DNA of 6,435 bases from UMGS172 sp045578845 (GTDB lineage: Bacteria > Bacillota > Clostridia > Oscillospirales > Acutalibacteraceae), in the NCBI GenBank assembly GCA_045578845.1, contig JAZNLA010000013.1, positions 1-6,435 of the forward strand, in the 5' to 3' direction. The position numbers and the translations under genes were made by a program. This document shows, in pieces, positions 1 to 5,428 of the stretch (position 1 is its first letter; each line of letters starts with the position of its first letter). A model generated the notes under the pieces. That model ran no database searches. It was not told the origin of the DNA and worked only from the letters and a program-made list of their open reading frames with translations.

Positions 1-1
1 T

Positions 2-1267
2 ACCGAAATGTATAAGGCTTCGGATGAGGTCGACGCATATGAAAAAGAACATATAAACGACTACACAATGGAAACCGAGATGTTGGCACAGTTTGTGGGT
101 GAATATATGTTCAGAGGTGAGCAGGACAGCAGCGACCTTACGCCGATTGACCGTATGGTTGACGAACTTACCCGTCATAAAGGTATTGTCAGGACTATAC
201 TGGATTTTATAAGCGGTATTAAGGAAAAAATAAAAGACGGCCGAGAAAACCGTCAGCTTCGCCGCGATATGAGAGCCTTGGAACGCAAGTTCAAAGCCGC
301 CTATAACAGCAAGGTGGTGGAAAATAAAAACTCCACCAACGAGCAGGTGGAGAAGTATAGTCTAATACCTTATACAGAGCATCAAAAGGAAAATTGGAAA
401 AATAGTAAGAGAATAGTTATATATAAAAACAGTTCTCAACTTGAGGAATTTATTATAAAATCACTCAAAGGTGAAATTGAAAACAAAAAAATGTATTTTG
501 GATCTGTTTCTGATGAATTGGCAGAAAGAATATATTTTGATACCAAAGTTGATGTAAAAGGGTATAATGTTTCATTATCGTCTTTTGAAATACGAAAAAT
601 TAACAATGACCACGGTGACGAATATAGAGAGAATCTTAGAGGGCAACGTGCAGTTAAACCAGAGGATTATGAAAGTGTTTTAAATACAATATTAAATCCC
701 AATGAAATAGAATTGTCAGATAAAAAATATAATGGTAAACCTGTTTTAAATTTTAAAGCAAATCGTAATGAACATTTTACAGTATGTGCTATTGTTTCTG
801 ACAAACATTTAGATTTGTATATTCAAACGGTTTATATAGGTAAAAATAATGGAAACATTGCTACACCGACAACTGAACAAGCCGTTGTCAATACGCCCGA
901 AGCGGGAAGTAGTATTGTTTCCAATGACAGTGTACCACAAAGTAATACATCAAGTCAAGATTATTCTATGCAAAAAACTCAAAAAAATTCCGAAAACACT
1001 GAAAATGTTTCCGAAAATACCGAAAATGTTACGGATATTGAAGAAAAAAGTGCTATTTCGGAACTTATAAAACAAGACCTTTATGAATATCAAATCGGTA
1101 ATATTACCGAGGATGAATTCATGGAAAGGACAGCAAAAAATATAAATAGAGATAAGAAAGAATATACAAAAGAATTGAGAGGTGTTTTAAAGAAAACCGA
1201 TGAAGTGCGAAAGGTACAGAAAAAGGAAATAAGCAAGTACAAAAAAGATTTGTCGACTTCGCTCTGA
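2..1267 (+). CDS. C-terminal part of a large polyvalent mobile-element protein with a probable PBECR-type nuclease domain (5' end outside window)
   Basis: The frame is open to the window edge (Thr-Glu precede the first Met at base 8), so this is probably the tail of a much larger protein. Numbering from that Met: residues 1-118 look like the conserved end of Clostridia polyvalent proteins (a QFVGEYMF block, an RRDMRALERKFKAAY helix, then a short linker ending EKYSL). Residues about 135-280 resemble the PBECR3 family (phage Barnase-EndoU-colicin E5/D-RelE-like nuclease): SLSSFEIRKINNDHGDEY, LRGQ, a PEDYESV helix, ILNPNEI, then beta strands ending in YIQTVYIGK. Candidate catalytic or binding residues are Ser189, His202, Arg211 and Thr274. 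Residues 285-345 are a low-complexity linker with a heptad repeated twice (SENTENV-type), and 346-415 form a charged, probably coiled-coil tail. G+C drops from about 45% to 20-30% after the first 340 bases, suggesting a swapped cassette. The RNase role is a family inference, and no immunity gene follows. Confidence 0.7.
   Translation, partial: TEMYKASDEVDAYEKEHINDYTMETEMLAQFVGEYMFRGEQDSSDLTPIDRMVDELTRHKGIVRTILDFISGIKEKIKDGRENRQLRRDMRALERKFKAAYNSKVVENKNSTNEQVEKYSLIPYTEHQKENWKNSKRIVIYKNSSQLEEFIIKSLKGEIENKKMYFGSVSDELAERIYFDTKVDVKGYNVSLSSFEIRKINNDHGDEYRENLRGQRAVKPEDYESVLNTILNPNEIELSDKKYNGKPVLNFKANRNEHFTVCAIVSDKHLDLYIQTVYIGKNNGNIATPTTEQAVVNTPEAGSSIVSNDSVPQSNTSSQDYSMQKTQKNSENTENVSENTENVTDIEEKSAISELIKQDLYEYQIGNITEDEFMERTAKNINRDKKEYTKELRGVLKKTDEVRKVQKKEISKYKKDLSTSL
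989..1030 (+). repeat. Two tandem 21-bp units inside the polyvalent-protein linker
   Basis: Two adjacent in-frame 21-bp units (989-1009 and 1010-1030) each encode Ser-Glu-Asn-Thr-Glu-Asn-Val. They differ at only two bases, both synonymous third positions. This looks like a recent or selected duplication in a flexible linker between the nuclease-like domain and the C-terminal helix. Confidence 0.7.
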
Positions 1268-1273
1268 ATGACA
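1254..1273 (-). repeat. Fragment resembling a dispersed intergenic repeat (CATTC-GAGCGAAG type)
   Basis: On the minus strand these bases read TGTCATTCAGAGCGAAGTCG. This resembles the dispersed GTCATTCTGAGCGAAGCGAAGAATC-like sequence that recurs in many bacterial genomes. It overlaps the last codons and the stop of the polyvalent gene. The resemblance is recalled, not searched, and only one copy lies in the window. Confidence 0.3.
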
Positions 1274-1335
1274 TCGGTCTGTAATATTGAGGGTAGACAA
1301 AAGTAGTTAATATTATATTTTGTTTTTTGATTTTG

Positions 1336-2676
1336 TCAATCGTCTGTTTCTTTGGCCTCTTCCGAGTCGGGTTTGACGGTGAGGGTTGCCTCTTCAATCT
1401 GTCTTGCATCGACCTTGCTTATATGGATTGTGACAGTGTCCAATTCAATGTCAATATCCTGTTCGCCGTCGGCGGGGATACTGCCCAAAGCTTCGAAAGC
1501 AAGGCCTGTGAATGTGTCGTTTTCGGTTTTAAACTCAATGCCGATTTCGTCTTCAATATCGCGAAGTTTGGGATTGCCGACAAGTTTCCACGTGCTTTTG
1601 TCGGTCTTTTCAATATAAGCCTCAGGCTCGGCACCCTCGTTCTGTTCGTCAAAAAGTTCGCCGACAAGTTCTTCCAGTAGGTCGTAAATGGTGACAATGC
1701 CAATCATTCCGCCGTATTCGTCAAGCACGATAGCAAGAGTATTATGTGTTTTTTTCATATTCTTAAACACTACATCGGCTTTTACCATTGCGGGGACATA
1801 GTAGGCGGGAGAAACTGCCTCTTTTAGTACATTTTCTCGGGTGCGGTCTTTAAGTCTGAAATAGTCTTTTGCATTCAAAATACCCACAATATCATCGGTC
1901 GACTCACCGCAAACGGGGTATCTTGTGTGACGGCTTTCATGGATTATTTCTTCCCACTCGCGGTCGCTGTCTTCAAGCCAAAGTACGGTTACATCGGTAC
2001 GGTGGGTAGCGACTTCACCTGCGGAAAGGTCATTAAACTCGAAAACGTTTTGTATGAGTTCTTTTTCGTCGGGGTCGATTGTACCTTTTTCACTGCCTAC
2101 ATCAACAAGCATACGGATTTCTTCCTCGCTTGCTTCGTCTTCTGCTTCATTAGGGTCAATACCGCACATGCGAAGTACCAAGTTGGTTGAAACCGACAAA
2201 AGCCAAACTATAGGTTTGAATATGACCGAAATACCGCTTACTAACCCCGAAATACCCATTGCAACCTGTTCGGATTTTTTCATTGCAAGGCGTTTGGGTA
2301 CCAGTTCGCCGAAAATGAGCGTTACATATGAAAGTATTAGTGTAATAACTACAACTGCTACTGCGTCAAGTGTGGCACGTGGTAGATTTATGTCGAGTTT
2401 TAGAATTAAATCAACCAATGGTCCCGAAAAGTTGTCTGCGGCAAAAGCCGAGCCTAAAAATCCCGATAAAGTGATTGCGACCTGTATGGTTGCTAAAAAT
2501 TTTGCAGGCTCTTTTGTGAGTTTAAAAAGCCTTTTAGCCTTTTTGTTTCCGCTGTCTGCCATGCGTTCGAGTTTTGCCTCGCTTATCGACAGTACGGCGA
2601 TTTCGGCACTTGCAAATACAGCGTTAAGTGCAATCAGCAGTACTTGAAACAGTAAAAGCCAAATTATATTACCCAT
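1336..2676 (-). CDS. CNNM/CorC-type membrane protein (DUF21, two CBS domains, CorC_HlyC), probable divalent-cation exporter
   Basis: This 446-residue protein has the full family architecture and usual length. The N-terminal DUF21/CNNM membrane domain (about 1-200) contains helices near 4-26, 60-82, 102-125 and 140-165. It carries the conserved FASAEIAVLS stretch after helix 1 (Ser23, Glu25) and FGELVPKRLA (122-131), both typical of the Mg2+-binding CNNM/CorC core. Two CBS domains follow: about 214-275 (ending RYPVCG...DDIVGILNAKD) and about 283-338 (NTLAIVLDEYGGMIGIVTIYDLLEELVG), a likely nucleotide-sensing module. A CorC_HlyC domain (about 350-430) and an acidic tail finish the protein. Characterised relatives (CorC, S. 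aureus MpfA, archaeal and human CNNM) are linked to Mg2+ export, some proposed as Na+-driven. Older databases call this family hemolysin C, which is probably misleading. The ATG is preceded by AAAGAGG, about 11 nt upstream. The gene is divergent from the Na+-pump operon and has its own leader. No clear terminator is seen after the stop. Confidence 0.92.
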   Translation of the reverse strand: MGNIIWLLLFQVLLIALNAVFASAEIAVLSISEAKLERMADSGNKKAKRLFKLTKEPAKFLATIQVAITLSGFLGSAFAADNFSGPLVDLILKLDINLPRATLDAVAVVVITLILSYVTLIFGELVPKRLAMKKSEQVAMGISGLVSGISVIFKPIVWLLSVSTNLVLRMCGIDPNEAEDEASEEEIRMLVDVGSEKGTIDPDEKELIQNVFEFNDLSAGEVATHRTDVTVLWLEDSDREWEEIIHESRHTRYPVCGESTDDIVGILNAKDYFRLKDRTRENVLKEAVSPAYYVPAMVKADVVFKNMKKTHNTLAIVLDEYGGMIGIVTIYDLLEELVGELFDEQNEGAEPEAYIEKTDKSTWKLVGNPKLRDIEDEIGIEFKTENDTFTGLAFEALGSIPADGEQDIDIELDTVTIHISKVDARQIEEATLTVKPDSEEAKETDD

Positions 2677-2714
2677 TAAAAATTAAACCTCTTTCTTTTG
2701 ATACAAAACAACAC

Positions 2715-2752
2715 AAGGCATAACCCAACCGCCAAGCGGTGAGCCATGCCTT
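2715..2752 (-). terminator. Long hairpin with U-rich 3' tract, candidate attenuator
   Basis: On the minus strand AAGGCATGGCTCACCGC pairs with GCGGTTGGGTTATGCCTT through a TTG loop: about 17 pairs, including three G-U wobbles, with one bulged T. Just after it the transcript reads TTGTGTTGTTTTGT, an imperfect U tract, so the hairpin could act as a leaky intrinsic terminator between promoter and CDS. It lies four bases after the leader ORF stop, so a ribosome on that stop would cover its 5' arm. It could instead act on translation. Confidence 0.45.
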
Positions 2753-2756
2753 TTTA

Positions 2757-2813
2757 TTACTTTATTCTCTTTAAAGTGGCGTTAAAATTCGCGTCACTAT
2801 CGCTCTCGTCCAT
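2757..2813 (-). CDS. 18-residue acidic leader peptide upstream of the CNNM/CorC-type gene
   Basis: An ATG-to-TAA ORF of 18 codons on the minus strand encodes MDESDSDANFNATLKRIK. Five of the first six residues after Met are acidic or serine in a D-E-S-D-S-D run, and the end is basic (LKRIK). It lies inside the transcript of the downstream transporter gene, about 33 nt after the predicted start. A GAAGGGG ribosome-site candidate (2827-2833) lies 13 nt before the ATG, longer than ideal but partly folded into a hairpin. The acidic start and basic end recall MgtL, the E. coli mgtA leader peptide whose acidic/proline start destabilises ribosomes at low Mg2+. That link is inference. Chance is a real alternative for so short an ORF. 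Confidence 0.4.
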   Translation of the reverse strand: MDESDSDANFNATLKRIK

Positions 2814-2852
2814 TATGTAACAAAAGCCCCTTCTTTATTGTTTCTGACAAAA

Positions 2853-2881
2853 ATTATACGGTCTTTTACACGGTTTGTCAA
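2853..2881 (-). promoter_or_regulatory. Consensus sigma-A promoter for the CNNM/CorC-type gene
   Basis: On the minus strand a perfect TTGACA (2881-2876) and a perfect TATAAT (2858-2853) are separated by exactly 17 bp. Transcription should start near 2846. A fully consensus promoter suggests strong constitutive initiation, with any control exerted later in the leader. Confidence 0.85.
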
Positions 2882-2930
2882 GTGTAAACACCGATTTGAC
2901 ATAATAAATTCATAATTTATAACTTTTTTG

Positions 2931-2959
2931 TTGATTTATTTTTTAAAAAGTGGTATTAT
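2931..2959 (+). promoter_or_regulatory. Extended -10 promoter for the oadB-like operon
   Basis: TTGATT (2931-2936), a 17-bp spacer and TATTAT (2954-2959) with an upstream TGG extended -10 element. The predicted start near 2966 puts the structured leader at the very 5' end of the mRNA. It is divergent from the minus-strand promoter; the two -35 elements are about 50 bp apart. Confidence 0.65.
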
Positions 2960-2965
2960 TTTTTA

Positions 2966-3029
2966 TATTTGGTGGGTTAACGCCGTCGGCTCACCTTGGG
3001 GTTAACAGACGGCAGATAAGGAGAAAATT
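2966..3029 (+). promoter_or_regulatory. Compact structured leader (possible riboswitch) of the oadB-like operon
   Basis: Between the predicted transcription start and the ATG lie GGTG (2971-2974), GCCGTC (2982-2987), GGCTCACC (2988-2995), GGGTTAAC (2999-3006) and GACGGC (3008-3013). GCCGTC pairs perfectly with GACGGC across a 20-nt loop. GGTG can pair with CACC (2992-2995), which would make an H-type pseudoknot. GGGTTAAC occurs twice (2974-2981 and 2999-3006). The ribosome site AAGGAG (3018-3023) starts five bases after the stem and could pair with the CCTT at 2994-2997, giving a possible translational switch. Sitting before a Na+-pump gene, a class-I Na+ riboswitch (formerly the DUF1646 motif) is the leading hypothesis, but I cannot confirm its consensus from memory. 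Confidence 0.5.
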
Positions 3030-4121
3030 ATGGATATTCTATACCAAAACTTATTAGAGTTTGGCTGGAAAGACGGCGTTATGTTGCTTATCGGTGCCGT
3101 ACTTATTTTTCTTGCCATAAAGAAGGAAATGGAACCCACATTGCTTTTGCCTATGGGTTTCGGCACCTTACTTGTTAACATTCCGGGTTCTGATGCTTTG
3201 ACAGGACCGATTAATGAACTTTATCACGCGGGTATTGCAAACGAACTGTTCCCGTTACTTTTGTTTATCGGTATCGGTGCCATGATTGACTTCGGACCGT
3301 TGCTTTCCAACCCGAAACTTATGTTATTCGGTGCTGCGGCACAGTTCGGCATATTCTTTACATTGTTTATGGCACGTATTTTCTTTCCCGAAATTGACGC
3401 AGCTTCTATAGCCATTATCGGTGCTGCTGACGGTCCTACTTCCATTGCCGTTGCTAATACTTTGGGCTCACAGTATGTCGGTGCGATTACGGTTGCCGCC
3501 TATTCTTATATGGCATTAGTACCCATTATTCAGCCGCCTGTTATTAAATTGCTTACCACAAAAAAAGAGCGTCTCATCCGTATGCCCTACGAACAAAAGG
3601 CAGTTTCCAAAACAACAAGAATTATGTTCCCCATTATTATTACCGTTGTTGTTTCGGCGATTATTCCGCAGGCTACTGCACTTATCGGTTTCCTTATGTT
3701 CGGTAACCTTATCAGAGAATGCGGCGTTTTGGACTCGCTTTCCGAAACTGCTCAGAAGGTGCTTGCTAATCTTGTCACCATATTCCTCGGCATTTCGGTT
3801 GCTTTCAACATGACTGCAGACAAGTTCTTAAAGGTGGACACATTGCTTATTATGGGACTTGGACTTGTAGCGTTTATTGTTGATACCGCAGGCGGTGTTA
3901 TATTCGCCAAAGTGCTTAATCTGTTCTTAAAGCAAAAAATCAATCCTATGATTGGTGCCGCAGGCATTTCGGCATTCCCCATGTCGGGCAGAATTGTTCA
4001 CAAGATGGGACTTAAAGAAGACCCGCAGAACTTCCTGCTTATGCATTCAATAGGTGTAAATGTTTCGGGTCAGATAGCCTCGGTTATTGCCGGCGGTATT
4101 ATCCTTAACTTCTTCTCATAA
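3030..4121 (+). CDS. Sodium ion-translocating decarboxylase beta subunit (OadB/GcdB/MmdB family)
   Basis: This 363-residue, very hydrophobic polytopic membrane protein has the family's normal length. In biotin-dependent Na+ pumps the beta subunit decarboxylates carboxybiotin and couples this to Na+ export. The signature GAADGPTSI lies at 131-139, with Asp134 matching the Na+-coordinating Asp203 of Klebsiella OadB. The second essential region, INPMIGAAGISAFPMSGR (304-321), has Asn305, Gly309, Ser314 and Arg321 in the same spacing as Klebsiella Asn373, Gly377, Ser382 and Arg389. The C-terminal NFLLMHSIGVNVSGQIAS block is also typical. AAGGAG lies six bases before the ATG. The gene forms an operon with the small gamma-like gene 23 bp downstream. 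No alpha (carboxyltransferase) or biotin-carrier gene is in the window, so the partner and substrate (oxaloacetate, glutaconyl-CoA, methylmalonyl-CoA or malonate) cannot be assigned. Confidence 0.93.
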   Translation: MDILYQNLLEFGWKDGVMLLIGAVLIFLAIKKEMEPTLLLPMGFGTLLVNIPGSDALTGPINELYHAGIANELFPLLLFIGIGAMIDFGPLLSNPKLMLFGAAAQFGIFFTLFMARIFFPEIDAASIAIIGAADGPTSIAVANTLGSQYVGAITVAAYSYMALVPIIQPPVIKLLTTKKERLIRMPYEQKAVSKTTRIMFPIIITVVVSAIIPQATALIGFLMFGNLIRECGVLDSLSETAQKVLANLVTIFLGISVAFNMTADKFLKVDTLLIMGLGLVAFIVDTAGGVIFAKVLNLFLKQKINPMIGAAGISAFPMSGRIVHKMGLKEDPQNFLLMHSIGVNVSGQIASVIAGGIILNFFS

Positions 4122-4144
4122 TCGGATTTAAGGAGGATTAAAAT

Positions 4145-4372
4145 ATGAAACTTTTTAATATTATGCTTAATCTTTTAAATGCTTCTGCCGATACTTTGAG
4201 TGTTGCGGAAGCCGCTGGGGAAGGTATGAGTTTTCACCCCGAAAAAGCAATTGAGATGCTTAAATATATGGGTATCGGAATGCTTGTTATCTTTGTTATA
4301 ATCGGTGTTATTATTATTGCAACATTGCTTATTAATAAAATTTTCTCTCGCAAGAAGAAGGAAAATCAATAA
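4145..4372 (+). CDS. Small OadG-like (decarboxylase gamma subunit-type) single-span membrane protein
   Basis: A 75-residue protein with one strong membrane helix (about 41-64, YMGIGMLVIFVIIGVIIIAT...) followed by a basic RKKK patch, which predicts N-outside, C-inside topology. The G-I-G-M-L-V-I-F start of the helix and short charged tail match the OAD gamma family, whose members help assemble the alpha and beta subunits at the membrane. It starts 23 bp after the beta-subunit stop with a strong AAGGAGG (4130-4136), so the two are co-transcribed and probably form one complex. The sequence is low in family-specific residues, so the call leans on context. It lacks an extended Pro/Ala linker or biotinyl domain. 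A strong terminator follows 17 bp after the stop. Confidence 0.75.
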   Translation: MKLFNIMLNLLNASADTLSVAEAAGEGMSFHPEKAIEMLKYMGIGMLVIFVIIGVIIIATLLINKIFSRKKKENQ

Positions 4373-4388
4373 GTTTATGTATAAATTC

Positions 4389-4425
4389 AAGAGCCTTTGG
4401 AATTTCCAAAGGCTCTTATTTTTGT
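4389..4425 (+). terminator. Intrinsic terminator of the oadB-like operon
   Basis: A perfect 12-bp stem (AAGAGCCTTTGG pairing with CCAAAGGCTCTT) with a 5-nt AATTT loop is followed by ATTTTTGTTT. It lies 17 bp after the gamma-like stop and closes the two-gene transcript. Confidence 0.92.
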
Positions 4426-4500
4426 TTAAGAATGTGAAAAATAGTCAATAATTACAATAAGTTTAGCATGATTTGTAGAAAAAGTTTGTCGAAAATAGCA

Positions 4501-4530
4501 ATTACATTTTATGCAGAGTAATGGTATAAT
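4501..4530 (+). promoter_or_regulatory. Promoter of the carD-like gene
   Basis: A perfect TATAAT (4525-4530) has an upstream TGG extended -10 element. The -35 candidate ATTACA (4501-4506) is weak, with an 18-bp spacer. It lies about 30 bp before the ATG, giving a short leader. The stretch 4426-4500 between the previous terminator and this promoter shows nothing recognisable. Confidence 0.7.
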
Positions 4531-4559
4531 TATAAATATTAAGTTTTACGGAGGAGAAA

Positions 4560-5066
4560 ATGCTGAAGGTGAACGACATAGTGCTGTACGGAACTACCGG
4601 GGTTTGCACTGTGGATAGTATTGAGGATAAGAAAATAGGCAAAGTTACAAGAAAGTATTATGTTTTAAAACCGAAGGCACAAAGTTCGTCTACGGTTTTT
4701 TTGCCTGCCGATAATGAGCAACTGCTCGGTAAAGTCCGCGAAGTTGTTTCAGTCGAAGATATTAAATGTATGCTCGGCAGTATGTCAAGTGAGCCCAATA
4801 TTTGGATTGACGATGACGGGGACCGAAAAACCGAATTCGGAAATATAGTTTCTTCGGGTGACCGTAAGAAATGTCTTGTATTGCTTAGAACTCTGCATTC
4901 TCGTCAAAAGTTTCTTGCCGAAAAAGGAAAAAGACTCCACCTTGCCGACGAACGCATTTTTAAAGAAGCAGAACGCCTTATAAACGATGAGTTTTCGTAT
5001 GTATTGGGTATTTCGCCTGAAGAGGTCAAAACTTTTATAAGTCTTCAATTAAAGTTGCATGAATAA
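4560..5066 (+). CDS. CarD/CdnL-family transcriptional regulator
   Basis: This 168-residue protein has the length and layout of Firmicutes CarD-like proteins. The N-terminal RNA polymerase-interacting domain (about 1-65, shared with TRCF/Mfd) shows VNDIVLYGTTGVCTVDSIE, then KYYVLKPKAQSSSTVFLPADN, the usual beta-barrel pattern. The rest is a helical DNA-contacting domain with the expected SGDRKKCLVLLRTLH, LADERIFKEAERLINDEFSYVLGISPEEV pattern. Family members bind the RNA polymerase beta subunit and tune open-complex stability at promoters. GGAGGAG ends three bases before the ATG, with the GGAGG core five bases away. The gene is monocistronic between its own promoter and terminator. The region after the barrel (77-90, EPNIWIDDDGDRKT) keeps the family's conserved Trp. 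I see no damage or unusual codon use. Confidence 0.9.
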   Translation: MLKVNDIVLYGTTGVCTVDSIEDKKIGKVTRKYYVLKPKAQSSSTVFLPADNEQLLGKVREVVSVEDIKCMLGSMSSEPNIWIDDDGDRKTEFGNIVSSGDRKKCLVLLRTLHSRQKFLAEKGKRLHLADERIFKEAERLINDEFSYVLGISPEEVKTFISLQLKLHE

Positions 5067-5098
5067 AATATTATATAATGTGTATTAAATGACAGTAT

Positions 5099-5136
5099 AC
5101 CGCAGTTAGCCTAAAGGTTAACTGCGGTTTTTTTTT
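5099..5136 (+). terminator. Intrinsic terminator of the carD-like gene
   Basis: ACCGCAGTTA pairs with TAACTGCGGT, with CC/GG inside and a short loop, followed by a run of nine T (5128-5136). It is a strong Rho-independent terminator 32 bp after the CarD stop. Confidence 0.95.
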
Positions 5137-5218
5137 GAGAATTTTTTAACAGCCTAATTAACATAATAATTTATAGTGATTATTTATATACATTTAGTAA
5201 TCCACCTTATTAACATAG

Positions 5219-5227
5219 TTATCCACA
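5219..5227 (+). promoter_or_regulatory. Perfect DnaA box TTATCCACA
   Basis: An exact match to the DnaA-box consensus. A second, one-mismatch box lies in the opposite orientation at 5288-5296 (minus strand TTTTCCACA). A weak two-mismatch site, TTATTAACA, lies at 5208-5216. An A+T-rich tract is directly upstream. Confidence 0.6.
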
Positions 5228-5397
5228 GGCCAAAAGGCATGAAACGGCGAAATTTAGGTCGAATTTTGGTTTTTGTGTTAAAAAGTTTGTGGAAAACCTT
5301 AATAACTCAAGAGGTTATCTTGTTTACATAATTTCATTTTGTGATACTTTGTTTCAATAAAATACAATTTGTATTTCGTGCAGGACTTGACAAAAAG

Positions 5398-5415
5398 TTG
5401 CACCAACGTTGCACC
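5398..5415 (+). repeat. TTGCACC direct repeat with central CAACGTTG palindrome, operator-like
   Basis: TTGCACC occurs at 5398-5404 and 5409-5415, exactly 11 bp apart (one helical turn), with an 8-bp palindrome CAACGTTG (5404-5411) between and overlapping them. It sits where the promoter of the downstream gene should be, so a repressor or activator site is plausible. Confidence 0.4.
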
Positions 5416-5428
5416 GCACCTTTTATAT

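Larger units (their letters stand above)
2677..2846 (-). promoter_or_regulatory. About 170-nt structured 5' leader of the CNNM/CorC-type gene
   Basis: The leader runs from the predicted transcription start (near 2846) to the ATG. In transcript order it holds a 5' hairpin (2819-2842, AACAA pairing with TTGTT, with the AAGGGG of a possible ribosome site in its loop); an 18-codon ORF (2813-2757); a second small hairpin inside that ORF (AGTG pairing with CACT, GCG with CGC); a 17-bp hairpin (2752-2715) only four bases after the ORF stop; and the CDS ribosome site. The arrangement resembles leader-peptide attenuation. I could not match it to a known riboswitch family by eye (M-box and yybP-ykoY cores are not evident). 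Confidence 0.5.

Noticed and set aside
1282..1315. TAATATT...AATATTA inverted repeat between the convergent genes, as a shared terminator
   Set aside because: The stem is seven A-T pairs with a 20-nt loop. T-rich sequence follows on the plus strand, but the hairpin is too weak to call.
2054..2647. 197-codon plus-strand ORF opposite the CNNM/CorC-type gene
   Set aside because: It lies wholly antisense to a gene with clear domains, has a Ser/Thr-rich composition typical of a shadow frame, and has no convincing ribosome site or family resemblance.
2677..2846. M-box (Mg2+) or yybP-ykoY (Mn2+) riboswitch before the CNNM/CorC-type gene
   Set aside because: The leader is about 170 nt, and I could not find the conserved core sequences of either class. 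A leader ORF and a single long hairpin explain it better.
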